From contig NC_044278.2 in assembly GCF_004027225.2 (NCBI RefSeq), forward strand, positions 80,302,923 through 80,366,922: a DNA stretch of 64,000 bases, given 5' to 3'. Below, piece by piece: positions 52,569-63,448 of the stretch. Each line of letters opens with the position of its first letter. Within the stretch, counting starts at the first letter, position 1. The notes beneath the pieces were generated by a model. That model saw only the letters and a list, made by a program, of their open reading frames with translations. It was not told the DNA's origin and searched no databases. Both the position numbers and the translations under genes were made by a program. Source of the DNA: Strigops habroptila. Its lineage: Eukaryota; Chordata; Aves; Psittaciformes; Psittacidae.

Positions 52569-52587
52569 GGGGGCGGGCGGGGAGGGG
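52569..52587 (+). promoter_or_regulatory. G-quadruplex motif directly before the start codon
   Basis: The 19 bases GGGGGCGGGCGGGGAGGGG contain four runs of three or more G separated by single-base loops, the most stable quadruplex arrangement known. The motif ends one base before the MYCBP2 ATG, so in mRNA it would lie at the scanning ribosome's start site. The same bases also read as overlapping SP1 GC boxes in DNA. Confidence 0.6.
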
Positions 52588-52588
52588 C

Positions 52589-52869
52589 ATGAGCGCCGCC
52601 GCCTCTGCGGGAGCCGCCGCCGCCGCCTGCACCGGGGCCGAGGGCGGCTTCTTCTTCCTTTCCAGCGGCTCCGGCCCGGCGGGGTCCATGGGGCCCGAAG
52701 AAGGCTCAGCCGGCGGGCTGGGAGCCCTGCCCGGCGCCCTGGCGGCGCCGTCGCTCGGCTGCCGGAGCCGTTACCAGCTGCTGCTCTCCGGGAAGGCCCT
52801 GGCCGACAGATACCGGAAGATTTACACGGCGGCGCTGAGCGACCGGGAGCTGGGGAGCCACCCGGGCAG
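52589..52869 (+). CDS. MYCBP2: MYCBP2 first coding exon (partial CDS)
   Basis: This is the N-terminal exon of MYCBP2 (PAM/Phr1/Highwire/RPM-1), a roughly 4,600-residue E3 ubiquitin ligase that controls axon growth, synapse formation and axon degeneration. The exon encodes 93 complete codons plus two bases and then meets a CAG|GTAACG donor; read on without splicing, the frame stops at once at 52871. Residues 1-58 are Ala/Gly-rich low complexity. Residues 62-83 form the recognisable core (YQLLLSGKALADRY, then RKIYTAAL), which matches the mammalian protein from memory with only conservative changes. The start at 52589 has a G at -3 and places the core at residue 62, close to its position in mammals. 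The alternative in-frame ATG at 52688 (residue 34) has a T at -3 and G at +4. The frame is also open upstream to an ATG at 52415, but that part is Arg/Pro-rich 5'UTR-like sequence. The RCC1-like, PHR and RING domains lie in later exons outside the window. Confidence 0.9.
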
Positions 52870-54095
52870 GTAACGCGCGCCGAGCTCCCTCCCGGGCGAG
52901 ACGGGCAGCCCCCGGCGGCCGCCACCACCCCTCCCATGGCCGGCTGGGAGCGGCCCTTCTCCCGGTCCCGTGAGTGCACCTTTCTCCCGGCACCCGCCCT
53001 CCTCATTCTCCCTCCTCCTTCGGCTACCCCCGCTGCCATGTGGCCGCCGCCGGGCCCCGGAGGGTGAAGGGGGCGGTGATGTAACGCGGCGCCTGCCCAG
53101 GTGCCACCGGGCCCGGCCGGCGTTATCGTGCAGATGGCGCTGACGCCCTCCTTGCCTGGGGGCCGGGGTGGCCGGGAGGGTGTGTGCTCGTGGTGGCTAC
53201 CTGTGCCCGCTCCCCTCCCCCAGCGCGGAGGCCGGGGGCTCCGCCGCGCCCTTGTGGCGGGGGAGAGCGATGTAAAGCCCCGCTCCACCCGTCCTCCCGT
53301 GGCCGCCGCGGGGGATGGAGCGTTTCCTCAGTCATGGTGTCCATGTTGAGACCTCGCTCCGGCCGGGGCCTGTGGTGCCACTGAAACGGGCTGAACCCCG
53401 TGGTTTCTGCCGAGGGCACCCGCTGGCGGGGCCGCCCGAGCGAGGGACCTTAGTGTTTTGCCGTGTGTCGGAGCAGCTTTTGGCCGCCCTGCTTTATTTT
53501 TCCGTCTCTTTCGGTAATGTCTTTCTTTGCCGCCTTGGACGCGGCCTCAGTATCTGTGGGGAGGCTGCCCCCTGGGCAGCGCTCTCCGGGGGAGATGCGA
53601 GGGGTGTGCCGCCCGGTGCACGGGTCCCCCCGGCGGATGGTGCCCCTCGGGGCTCCCTGTCCCGCCGGTCCTGCCAGCCGGCTCTCGGGTTCCGTCCCCG
53701 GGCCGCAGCAGGGTGCCTGTTGCGCCTGCCGCTCTTTGCCCGGGATGCCCTCGCCTCCCGCCCCTCAGCGCAGGACCGGGGAGGCGGCTGCGGGCTGAGG
53801 CGGTGAGAGGCGGCGGGGGAGTAAGCGAGGGAGGGGCGGCGAGTGTCGCCGTTACCCGCGGCCCCCGCCCCGGTCTGGAGACCGAGCGGCGGAGGCGAGG
53901 GCGGGGTGTGCCCGGCCGCGGCCGGCCCGGGTGAGGGGGGCGAGGGACCGGCTCCCCTTAGGTGCCCTGGCGCTCCCCATTGTTTCCCTGCAGAGGTGGT
54001 GGTGAGGATGCGAATGACACGAAGCCGGCACCTTCCTGTGTTCTCGGCCTCTCCTGGTCTTGAGCTGTGATGTGGGTGCCCGGATCGCGATAGAG

Positions 54096-56199
54096 CTTTG
54101 AGTCAGCGTTGTTTTAACTTTGTAAATGGTTGTAAAGCACTAGCTGCTTGGCCTCTCGGTTTGGGGGTTTTTTTCAGTCTGACTGGAACAGCAGGGCTTG
54201 TCTCCTCTCGTTCCCCCCCAGAAGTCTGTGTCTGGGAGCGGAATTAACATAAGAAGCTAAAAGAATAACGTAACTTTCCCAATTTGCTTGTGGCAAACGC
54301 TGCAGACGTGGACTGTTGACACTGGCATTTGACATATTTGCAATTACTGAGTTCAGGGTGTATGACAGGGAAACTATAGTTCTTTTTTTCCCTGTGTAGA
54401 CCTGTGAGTGTTTTCTTACCCTATATATTCCTTAGTTCAGTGCTCATGCTTTTTCCTTTAAATCTTCTCTTCCTGCTTTTGAGCTTTGTATCATTTAATC
54501 CTGGGACTGCAAGTGCTAAGTGTAAGGGAACTACTAAATGCAAGGAGATCAGCCATGTGATTGCTCTGTGGTATTCAGATATTTATCTGAATTTTGCCTT
54601 AACGTGTCTGTTTTTTTTTAAAAGCTGTAGTCTTGACTTTTTTGTGCCGTCCATGTTTTTCAGTTTCAAGATAATTAAGCTGGTATCTCTTGTATTTACA
54701 GTTGTAGAAAATGCTAGCTTTAGGTGGATGTAAATGTTGGTATTTCTTTTAATTGGCATTCTTAAGAGAATTACTTTTAACTCCAAGGTACCATAAATTG
54801 CATTCTTCTGGGTTCTGTTTCTTATTTGTAGATTCTTAGGAGAATGCCAGTTAAAAGAAACAGTGACATTTGCAGTTGCTGTATGTCTTTATTCTTGAGG
54901 GCCAGATTTAGTCATCTTGGAACCGTTCAAAGAAGCCAGACTCTTTATATGGAGAAAACGGGTTATATTAAGCTATTGACAAGTAAATGACAGCTAGTTA
55001 ATCCTAGTGAATACATCCAATGTATACGGTAGGACTTTTGAGGGGAGGATGTTTAATAATAGGCTGGTTGCCTGCTATCTTGTGGTACTCACCCTCAACA
55101 TCTCATGTATCAAGACTGATGGCAGCCAAGGTACTGCTCATGATCACCACCCTTTCTCCATATTAGTGTCAAAATATTGCAGTTGAAGGTTTGAGAACTT
55201 CAGCCACCTGGTAGTCTTAAACAGAAATGGTCAAAAATGCTTTTTGACAAGCACGGAAAAAATCCCAAACATTTTCTAAAGAGATGCTTTAAAGTGATTT
55301 GTGACTGCATCTAATTTCTACAGTAGGTAACAGTGCCAGATAAATTAATTGGAGGCTAAGATAATATAGTTTATATCAGAAAATGTGGAAAATCTGAAGC
55401 CTCCTAATCTGTCACTTAGTGTTTGTGACTACAAAAATATCTTGAAGTAATTTAAAAAACTAAACAGATTGGCTTATGAACATTAATACACTTCTTCCTG
55501 TGCTACAAGAAGACTAATTTGAAGAATGGTAGTGCAACCTACTTGCAATATGTCAATTTCAAAAGAATTATTGATTCAAGTGTGCAAAATTGTACTCCGC
55601 ACTTCATATGGTATGACCAATGCCTGCCTCAGTGAGTGCTTTTATTCCACACTTAACTTTAATGGTTATGAAGAACTAGAGTGCAGTAAGAAAATGCTTG
55701 TGTGTAGACAAGAAAATGAAACATTGTGGAGATTGTCTGAAAGTCACAAGTGAGATTACGATCGCATTTGCAAGGTGTTTGTGCTGGCTGTCATCTGAAA
55801 GTGATGAATATCGTATGTCGAGTAGGATGCAGTAATTGGCTTTGAAACAGAAGTAGCAGTGCTTTGCATTTCCTCATGTGGTACTGGCTGCAGTGTTGTG
55901 AACACTTCAGTCTCCAAAGGGGACCGTTCAGTTGGTGTGCTTGTTCTTCCTGCCACGTTGACATAATTATTTATATAGTCTCTTGCAGTAGCAGATTAGA
56001 GACTTGCTCTGGGTTAAAATTAACTTGGCAAAAATGGTTTGTTGTAATCCAGAGTAATTCCCTGATCTGGCTCACCTTGTGATTGTGCTTGTGACAGCAT
56101 GAGGTGAAGGGTTGCACAAAGATCTAAGTACAGAGCAGTGGGAGCAGAGAAACTGCTCGTTTTAGCACTAGTGCCAGCCTAAAGCTTTTTCTGTTTCCT
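54096..56199 (+). other. Intron 1, no gene seen
   Basis: This is AT-rich intronic DNA between the CpG island and the inverted repeat. Apart from the hairpin at 54743-54860 I recognise no repeat family. Open frames are short and random in composition. Confidence 0.6.
54743..54860. repeat. 20-bp inverted repeat (imperfect hairpin) in intron 1
   Basis: The 20 bases at 54743-54762 pair with 54841-54860. The only difference would be a G-U wobble in RNA. Pairing continues with a small bulge into the TTAAGAGAAT and ATTCTTAGG segments, leaving a loop of about 60 bases. No precursor-like arm symmetry beyond this is evident. Confidence 0.6.
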
Positions 56200-56324
56200 T
56201 TCATAAAGTTGCCTAATCCTGCAATTAACGTACAACTGTCTTTGTTCAGATAACAATATTAAAAATCTGTTATGGTACTACTAGCAGTGGGAAATTTACT
56301 TGTCAAGATTGGTTTGGAAGATAA
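56200..56324. repeat. Left arm of 125-bp inverted repeat
   Basis: This 125-base segment reappears as its reverse complement at 56929-57053 with a single mismatch (T in TTTGTTCAG here, C in the other arm read in the same sense). The arms end abruptly at both sides: flanking bases show no further similarity and no target-site duplication. The sequence is AT-rich and matches no repeat family I know. Confidence 0.95.
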
Positions 56325-56928
56325 TTAATACTGCTACATCTCTGATACCTAATGTTACTACAGAAACCCAGATGCAGTCTTCAAATTTTCACTTCTATCC
56401 ATATTTGACGAAAAGTTTCAAAGAACACAGTGAGCCTAACTGATACTTCTGGAAGTATACATAGGTAAAAGAAGAGCAAAAGAGACTGACAGTTCAGTGA
56501 AAACCCAGAGATCCACAATAGGTAACACCACCAATTCAGCTGGATAGGGCTGTTTGTTAGGATTAAGTTATACAACAGGAAAACTGTGTATTTGAAGACA
56601 ACAAAATGTGAAAATTGGATAAATAAATACCTTACTGTAAATACCTTACTTTGCAAATGCAAAGCTTTAGGACCGAAAGTAGTTAACAACTTACATACTT
56701 CAGTACCAGGGCAGACTTCCCATTTCGTCCACTCACAACCTGGTGTATCAGACCGCACTGAAAACATGAAGTTTTCACTTGCCCTCTGAAGAAGCTCATA
56801 CTTCCTACCAGTGTTTTACAGATTTTTATAGCTACACTAACCATTATACCATTACTAGTCATTTTCATATTTTTCAGTAGCCACAAAGCAGAGACTACAA
56901 ATTTGGCGCACAGACATTCAGAGTAGAC
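56325..56928. other. Spacer between the inverted-repeat arms
   Basis: These 604 bases are ordinary AT-rich intronic DNA. They contain a 13-bp direct repeat (TAAATACCTTACT at 56624-56636 and 56638-56650) and a small palindrome CTTTGC-AAAT-GCAAAG (56649-56664) resembling an octamer/POU site. A minus-strand open frame of 128 codons (56381-56767) has no recognisable domain and looks like chance. Confidence 0.6.
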
Positions 56929-57053
56929 TTATCTTCCAAACCAATCTTGACAAGTAAATTTCCCACTGCTAGTAGTACCATAACAGATTTTTAATATTGT
57001 TATCTGAGCAAAGACAGTTGTACGTTAATTGCAGGATTAGGCAACTTTATGAA
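56929..57053. repeat. Right arm of 125-bp inverted repeat
   Basis: This is the reverse complement of 56200-56324 at 124 of 125 positions. The arms are separated by 604 bases. In the MYCBP2 pre-mRNA they could fold into a 125-bp stem with one non-Watson-Crick pair. Such identity suggests a recent inverted duplication, ongoing gene conversion, or an assembly foldback. Confidence 0.95.
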
Positions 57054-58016
57054 GTGTGGAGTCAATCTCTTGGTACTGCATCCCTTGTTGAGATCAAGGA
57101 AAATTTCAGTGGTGACTGGAATGTAAGATTTCTGCTATTAACCAGAAATCAGACGACTGTTTTTTCCAGCCATTTTGGCTGAAGAAGAGGCAGCCAACTT
57201 TCTTTCATTTTACACTGATTCTTTCTGCTGGATGATAAAAGAAATTTTTGGAAGTAGGCCAGCTCACCACACTCACAGTAGTAAATTATACATCCCTCGG
57301 AGAAAATTGATCATTAGGTGTTACTCTTTAGACTTTTCAAAGTTGACACAAAGTCTTCTCTTATGCCCCCTCTTTTGCTCAATAATGCGATGCTTATGCA
57401 GCCCTGTGATGTTTTAAGTGTCTATTTTTCAAAATTTATTGGAGAAACGCTACTGAAATACTTCACGCTTGTACTGCTAAGTTATTAAAGAATTTGTAGA
57501 AACCAAGTTTAATAGATTTAGATATGTGAAAGTTGTTATTTTGATTGTTGGCACACTGGAAAACCTTAATTTGTTCAGCTCTAAAGCCTTTACAAAAGGT
57601 GTAAGCTGTTTTCTGATAGAGACTTGATGCTTTTTTAAAATAAAATTATAATTGCAGAAAGTTTGGAAACATTCATTTGATTGAAAATATGATTGTATAC
57701 ATAAAGTTTAACAAATGTTTCCTGTGAAGTGTTATGCATTAGAGACAACATTTTCCTGCTTATATCTGTAAAACAGCTTGCTTCGTAGGTCCATTCCAAC
57801 TGAAATATTCTAGTCTAGTCTATTTTTCTAGTCTCATAGAAAAATGCCATTTTACTGAAACAAAAGTTTTCCTTTATGTAAACTTAAAATTTTATTGAAT
57901 TTCATTGGAAAAACAATGTGCTGTTGCGTCTTAAGTTAACCTGTGCATTAGAAAACCTGGTAAGAGTTGCTGTCTGCTGTAGGCTTTTTAGCCGTGCTAT
58001 ATAGGCTGCAGCTAAT
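57054..58016 (+). other. Intron 1, no gene seen
   Basis: AT-rich DNA between the inverted repeat and a CR1 tail fragment. Short T and A runs only; no recognised repeat or coding signal. Confidence 0.6.
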
Positions 58017-58134
58017 AGGCCAGGTTGGATGGGGCTTTGAGCAACTTGGTCTAGTGGAAGATGTCCCTGTCCATGGGATTGGAACTAGATAATCTTTAGG
58101 TCCTTTACAACCCAAACCATCCTCGGATTTTATG
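58017..58134 (+). mobile_element. CR1 LINE 3'-end fragment
   Basis: The stretch reads as a degraded CR1 3' end in + orientation, with a GGTTGGATGGGGCTTTGAGC start and the later ..GATAATCTTTAGGTCC..CAACCCAAACCAT segment. The octamer tail is eroded. About 118 bases survive. Confidence 0.85.
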
Positions 58135-61056
58135 AATATAGTAATATTTTAATACTGTATTATGCTATTGGTTTTTAGGGATTAGCTATTTTTACATATC
58201 ATCTTTACCTTATATTCTGATAAGGAAAACAGTTTCACAAGGTAGTTGTTTTAAAAATCTGTAGTAGTCACTTAGTCTAACATGGTTTGTATTTGTGCAG
58301 AAGCTGAAAAGAAGGTAGTAATATGTTGACAGTTTGAAGATGTTTATTTGTGCATGTGTAAAAGTAATATTCATTTTTCAAATAGTTTATATAAATTATA
58401 AAAATAAATAAAAAAACCCCAAACAAAACCCCACCCTGAAATGCAGAAGAGTAGTCATTTTGGGGGCTGATAAAAATGCATTTCCTTTTCACAAAAATAG
58501 AGGCTGAAGCAGCCTTTGAAGTCAAGTGGTACTAAAAGACACTTTTGTTTTTTGTAGTCCTTCTGCTTCTTCATTTGAAGGAAGGTGGGTAGCTTGGAAA
58601 AGAATTACTGCATGTGATGATAGAATCACATTGTGTGATTATTTTTTTTCCTTGTTATTTGTTTTGCGTTATCAAATAATACTATGTGGAACCTTTTGCT
58701 CTTCAGTTAAAAGTTCAATTATTGGCCAAACTGTTACAAAAAACTGTTATACTGTTTTGTTTTTTTAGCTGTGGAAGTGTGCTTGTGTGAGAGTGTGTCA
58801 ACAAGTAGCAGCAGTTACAGTGTTTGTACTGCTAAATATCTTCTCGTTCCGAATGTTCACCTATGGAGTAGATTGACATGTTCTCCACATAACCAGTTTG
58901 TTACTGAATCATTTGTACTGGATACCTAATTATTTAGCTGTAATATTTTGGTCATTATTATTTAAGCCTTTTTATTGTTCATATAGTAATTGTTTTGGGA
59001 AGTGTCTTTTTAGTAAGGTAAATACTAATGACAGCAGATTATTGCCTCTTTTTCAGTTCCCATTACCCGCTCCTGGGTTTTGGCATTCTTGTAGATGCTT
59101 TTCAAGCATAGGTAAGGCAGTATGTAATTCTCTTTTACTGCTAGGTTAATCCTTGATGTTTGGTGATCTCTTGATATTGTTGCCACTTTTGTGGATCTAC
59201 TGTACTTAATGTGTTTTAAAGTTTTAAAATAATTTATCCTTTCTGAATGTAAGATTGGAGTTTGCTGATGAAAATATTTTTGGGGATATGATTGTAGGTC
59301 TTGGTATCTATACAATGGCAAAGTTCGTAACAGTGGCAACATACCTGGCTTAAGTATTAGTGTTATACTCTCAGTAAATACTTCCATATGAGGTCATTGC
59401 ATGAATTTTGTGGGTGTTTTTTATGTGGATAATGAAGTCTCTTCCGCTTGGCATGAGTAAACATTGCCTGAATGTTCTGCTGAAGTTCAGAAGAATGTAG
59501 AATTTTAATATGCAAATGTAAGTCAACATAACTGCTAAGTGTGACAGGAGAGGCATATTAGATTTGCAACGATGGTGGTTAATTCTGCTTAATATTTTAA
59601 GCAGTGACTGATTTATTTGTTCTAATTTATTTCAAAATGGCTACAGCTGGCAATTCGAGAAATAATCAGTTATTTTTGCTTAACTGAAATTGGGCTTTGC
59701 TTCCATTTTTTAAAGGGGCATGAGCTCTGTTGCCACTTTTCACATAAAGTCTGATTTCCTGTTCTCAGCCATCTTCAGGCTTTCTAATCTGTGTGTCCCT
59801 GGGATTCTTACACCTACAGATTTAAAACCAGCATGTATGTTCTGCCTTTTTTTTTTTCTCTTTTATGTTGTAGCTTCGTGGTGGGGTTTTTCGAGTGTGC
59901 TTTTTGTCTTTTTAAAAATAAGAGGAAATGCCAGTTAAAGTTTCGATTTCAATTATGCTATCTGCTCTGGCATGCTGATGGTCTTTTAGATAGCAAATAT
60001 AATCAGTTAGATGGGAGCTGGACTAATTTAAGAAGTTACCATTCCTCAGTGCTAGCTGTGTTAAATGTAGTAAATGTGCTGCTTAAAAACTTGATGTTGA
60101 ATTTATGTTTCTGCCATGTTAACTGTCAGTTGTGGAATGTTGGTTTTGTTTTTCCTCCCATATTATGATCTTCCTCCTGGCCAAAATATTTTGAAGATAT
60201 TTCTTTAGTAGATTCTTCTCTGACATACGTCTACATCCGTTTCACCAAACCCATAATTTAAAGATGTACGGCATATATTTTATAAAGCACATACGACAGC
60301 GTTACAGTCTTTGGTACTGAAGTACTTTGTGCAAACTGTTTTCCATGTCCTTCGTTTACTTTGGAAACTAACCTCTTGCAACATCTTTTATATACATGGT
60401 TTTATTTTTGTCTTTTCTTTCTTGCCTTGCTTGCCATAAACACTGCTTCACACTGAGGTGCTGATTGGGATAGTAACCTTACAACTAACTAAACTTTTTA
60501 TGTTGTAAGTAGACTCTTTCACAGCTAATTCTTACTGTTGTGCCCCTCCAGGAGATGAATACTAGAAATTAGCATAGGAGAATGGGAGAATGGGCTTTCT
60601 GTGCCGTAAGTGGCTAAATGAAGGTATATGATTTCTGTACATTTAGATTTAATCTTTCATATGTTAATATGTTTTTTTTTCCTTAGAAAATACTTTATAG
60701 TAAATAGCATGTTATAGCTCGCTGCATCCCTTCAGACTGATGAATGTGTTGATGGACTTAATTAGTTTTTATTGTTACAACTGAGTGATACTTCTTTCTT
60801 TGCATCTAGTATATCTATGGCTGCTTGGGCCTGAGAATACTCTGAGGATGTGTACGCCTTAGAAAAGAAACAATTCAGCTTCCTTGTCCCCACATAAAAC
60901 TGGAGTCTTGTGGTTAGATTAGTACCATTCCTTATTTTCAGTTTCTTCCCTTAGCTTTCCTTGACTTGTGTTCACATTCATGGTTGTCTGAGGTAATGGC
61001 TCTTGAACTCGGGTTTTTGAACTCTTGGAAAATACTTTATCAATTCTATGACAGGA
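58135..61056 (+). other. Intron 1, no gene seen
   Basis: Nearly 3 kb of AT-rich intronic DNA with T-rich tracts (for example near 59848-59860 and 60672-60680). It includes a short A/C-rich run at 58405-58435. The largest open frames (around 120-125 codons at 59025-59387 minus and 59791-60168 plus) lack domains and look like chance. Confidence 0.55.
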
Positions 61057-61639
61057 TGTTGTAGTTTAACCCCAGCAGTCAGCTCAGCACCACACAGCTG
61101 CTCAGTCACTCACCCCCCGCAGTGGCATGGGGAGACAGTTGGAGGGATGAACATGCGAAAACTTGTGGGTTGAGATAAAGGCAGTTTAATAGATTAAGCA
61201 AAAGCTGTGTGCACAAGCAAAGCAAAATAAGGAATTCATTCACCACTTCCCATCGGCTGGCCGATGTTTAGCCATCTCCAGGAAAGGAGAGCTCCATTGT
61301 GCATAGTGGTTACTTGTAAGCCCCAAAACTCTGAATGTTGCCCCATTTCTCCTTCCCTCCAGCTTTTATTGCTGAGCATAATATCACATGGAACGGGATA
61401 TCCCTCTGGTCATTTGGGGTCAGCTGTCCTGGCTATTTCCTCTTCCAACTTCTTGTGCACCCCCAGCCGACTTGCTGGGGTAGAGCAAGAAAAGTTCTTG
61501 ACTCTGTGTAAGTACTGTTCAGCAACAGCTAAAACATAGGTGTGTTACCAGCACTGTTTCCATCACAAATCCAAAACATACAAGCACCATACAAGCTACT
61601 CTTAAGAAAATTAACTGTATCCTAGCCAAAGCCAATACA
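61057..61639 (-). mobile_element. Solo LTR of an avian endogenous retrovirus, antisense to MYCBP2
   Basis: The left end TGTTGTAGTTTAACCCCAGC and the right end ..GTATCCTAGCCAAAGCCAATACA give TG...CA termini. The body, including ACTTGTGGGTTGAGATAAAG and GGGTCAGCTGTCCTGGCT, matches a widespread bird LTR that I recognise from memory. Read on the minus strand it has a TATA-like AATAAAAG (61363-61370) and an ATTAAA polyadenylation-type signal (61185-61190). There is no internal retroviral coding sequence. I see no convincing target-site duplication. The insertion is about 583 bases. Confidence 0.85.
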
Positions 61640-63289
61640 AAGAGAAAGTAAGTTAAGGTCAAAAAGTATAAGTCTGTTGTTTGTAGTTTAAATTTATAGG
61701 TGCTATAATAGTTAGATTATTTTGGTCATGATCTCTGTCAGTGTGGAATAATGTCTAGCTAAGAGTTTTGATCCTAATAAGGTCAAACCCTGAGCTCTTC
61801 ACTTTTCCAGTGTTCTCCTTGTTGCAGTTGATAACATCACTCATCTTTTCTGTTGCCGAGCCCATAGGACAATGGCTGTCTTTATACAGATCTGCAGCCA
61901 GTCATTTATATTATGTTCAGATAAGCTTGTTATTAAATAAATACCTTATTCTCCTGTTCTTATTCTTTCGGCCTCCTCTTTCTTGTTTTGATTGTTTCAC
62001 CATGAGTTATATGTAGTTTCTTATGACTCACCTCTTATCTGGTTTTGCTTTTCCTTTCCCACTAGCCAATGCATTATTCTTTCTAACGGATATGCTCATA
62101 CATCTTCATTATGCCTGCATGTTTTCAGAGTAGTCGTGTCTCTATTCTTTTTCCTCTTCAAACCAATCAATTCTCTATCCCATTTTATTTCTAGAATATA
62201 CTGTTATACAGGGTAGACCATTGACAGCTGTACATGCAAGTTTCCAGTTTGCACTATGTGGTTGCATCTTTTGCGATTCAGTGAAGACAATGTAGAATTG
62301 ATTTGGTTTACTTGCGATAGTAATCACTCTAAGGAAGTTATACTGTCATTAACCACTGGTAATGTGCTTTTTCTGAACAAGAACAGTTCTCCCTAAACTT
62401 CATAGAGCTTATTCCTTAAATTAAAACTCTGCTGCTATGATTTCATGTAGGATAGTGTTGTATGCATTTTGGTTTTGGTGCTTTTGTTCAGATAGGAAAG
62501 TGGTCAAAGGTGTGGATATTGTCATCTTTGCTATGGTTATATGACCTTTTTATTAAAAAAAAAGAAAAAAGTTTAATACAGAGTCCTAAAAATATTGAAG
62601 AGATACAGAAGTACTTTACACTGAAAAAATGGAGTTGAATGTTTTCCTTGCATGTGTTCTTACAGGTCTAATTTCATAGGTGACAATGCAGCAAATAATA
62701 AACATCAGATAATTACAGGAAAGAAACTACAAGTGTCCCAATAGTCTGACTCTGTTTTCCTCTAAGCCTGTCTTAATTGGATTACAGTTGATGTTCCTTA
62801 TCCCAATTTATGGATTTAGGTGACAGGATTTTGATGGTTTTTCCATTTGTAGTTATACTGCTTAACTGCCCTGACTTTTCTTTTGTATTGACCTAGATGA
62901 AAATTCACATCAGAATGCTTGATTAGTAATTCAGAGAAGATGGTGCATAAGCTGGTAATGGTTTGGAGGGCATACACATGGCTGTTAGAATGACTGTTGA
63001 GCTGTTGCCCTCTTTACTAAAAATCTGAGTTCCTCAAGCTTTAGATCTTAGGCTTACTAAATGAAGATGTTATCAGTAATTTTAAATAGTGAGGTCATCT
63101 GAGGTTGATATTGTCATTGTTGACAATCAAAAATACCAAGATTTTATTATTTGGGAACGAAATTTATTGTGCTCATTGGTGATGTTTTGAGATCTGCCTA
63201 TCAAGCTGAGCTGTTTTCCTGTTCAATGATTCTCACTGCTGAGATAAAAAAAATCTGTAACCCTTGATGAAAAGAGAAAATACTCCCAG
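61640..63289 (+). other. Intron 1, no gene seen
   Basis: AT-rich intronic DNA between the LTR and a CR1 remnant. There is a purine run at 62555-62570. No recognised repeat family or coding signal. Confidence 0.55.
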
Positions 63290-63448
63290 TAGTCCACTGC
63301 CCCTGCTCAAGGAGGGCCACCTGGAGCCGGTGGCACAGGACCGTGTCCAGATGGTTTTGAATATCGCCAAGGATGGAGACTCTACAACCTTGCTGGGCAA
63401 CCTGTGCCAGTGCTCAGTCACCCTCACAGTAAAAAAAGTCTTACCTGA
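63290..63448 (-). mobile_element. CR1 LINE fragment (inverted body of a composite insertion)
   Basis: The minus strand encodes the C-terminal CR1 ORF2 region, with the landmark EHWHRLPSKVVESPSLAIFK. The same landmark appears in the + strand CR1 at 43342-43769 as EHWNRLPRTVVESPFLETFK. The expected octamer tail is missing at the left end. A + oriented tail lies directly to the right instead. Confidence 0.85.

Larger units (their letters stand above)
51895..54095 (+). promoter_or_regulatory. MYCBP2: CpG-island promoter of MYCBP2
   Basis: GC content and CpG density rise sharply near 51895 and fall back to AT-rich DNA near 54095. The island spans the first exon and about 1.2 kb of intron 1. I see no TATA box or CCAAT box in the 500 bases before the ATG, but there are several GC-box-like GGGCGGG motifs (near 52130-52150 and 52571-52587). 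This fits a broad TATA-less promoter of a widely expressed gene. The transcription start cannot be fixed from sequence. Island promoters are often bidirectional, so a divergent noncoding transcript is possible but not shown. Confidence 0.85.

Noticed and set aside
51751..52689. Minus-strand open frame of 312 codons overlapping the promoter
   Set aside because: Same cause: lack of stops in the GC-rich island, plus antisense of exon 1. No recognisable protein.
52029..53288. Minus-strand open frame of 419 codons in the CpG island
   Set aside because: Arg/Pro/Ala/Gly-rich composition typical of stop-poor GC-rich DNA; it runs antisense through exon 1 and has no domain.
53315..53934. Overlapping + strand frames of 111-163 codons in early intron 1
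   Set aside because: They lie after the splice donor in GC-rich DNA, overlap one another in different frames and show no domain.
56381..56767. Minus-strand open frame of 128 codons between the inverted-repeat arms
   Set aside because: It was tempting as a transposon gene, but there is no transposase motif, the length is short and the composition is like the surrounding intron.
56200..57053. Calling the inverted repeat a DNA transposon
   Set aside because: No target-site duplication flanks the arms, no transposase is present and the termini match no known superfamily. It is kept as an unexplained inverted repeat.
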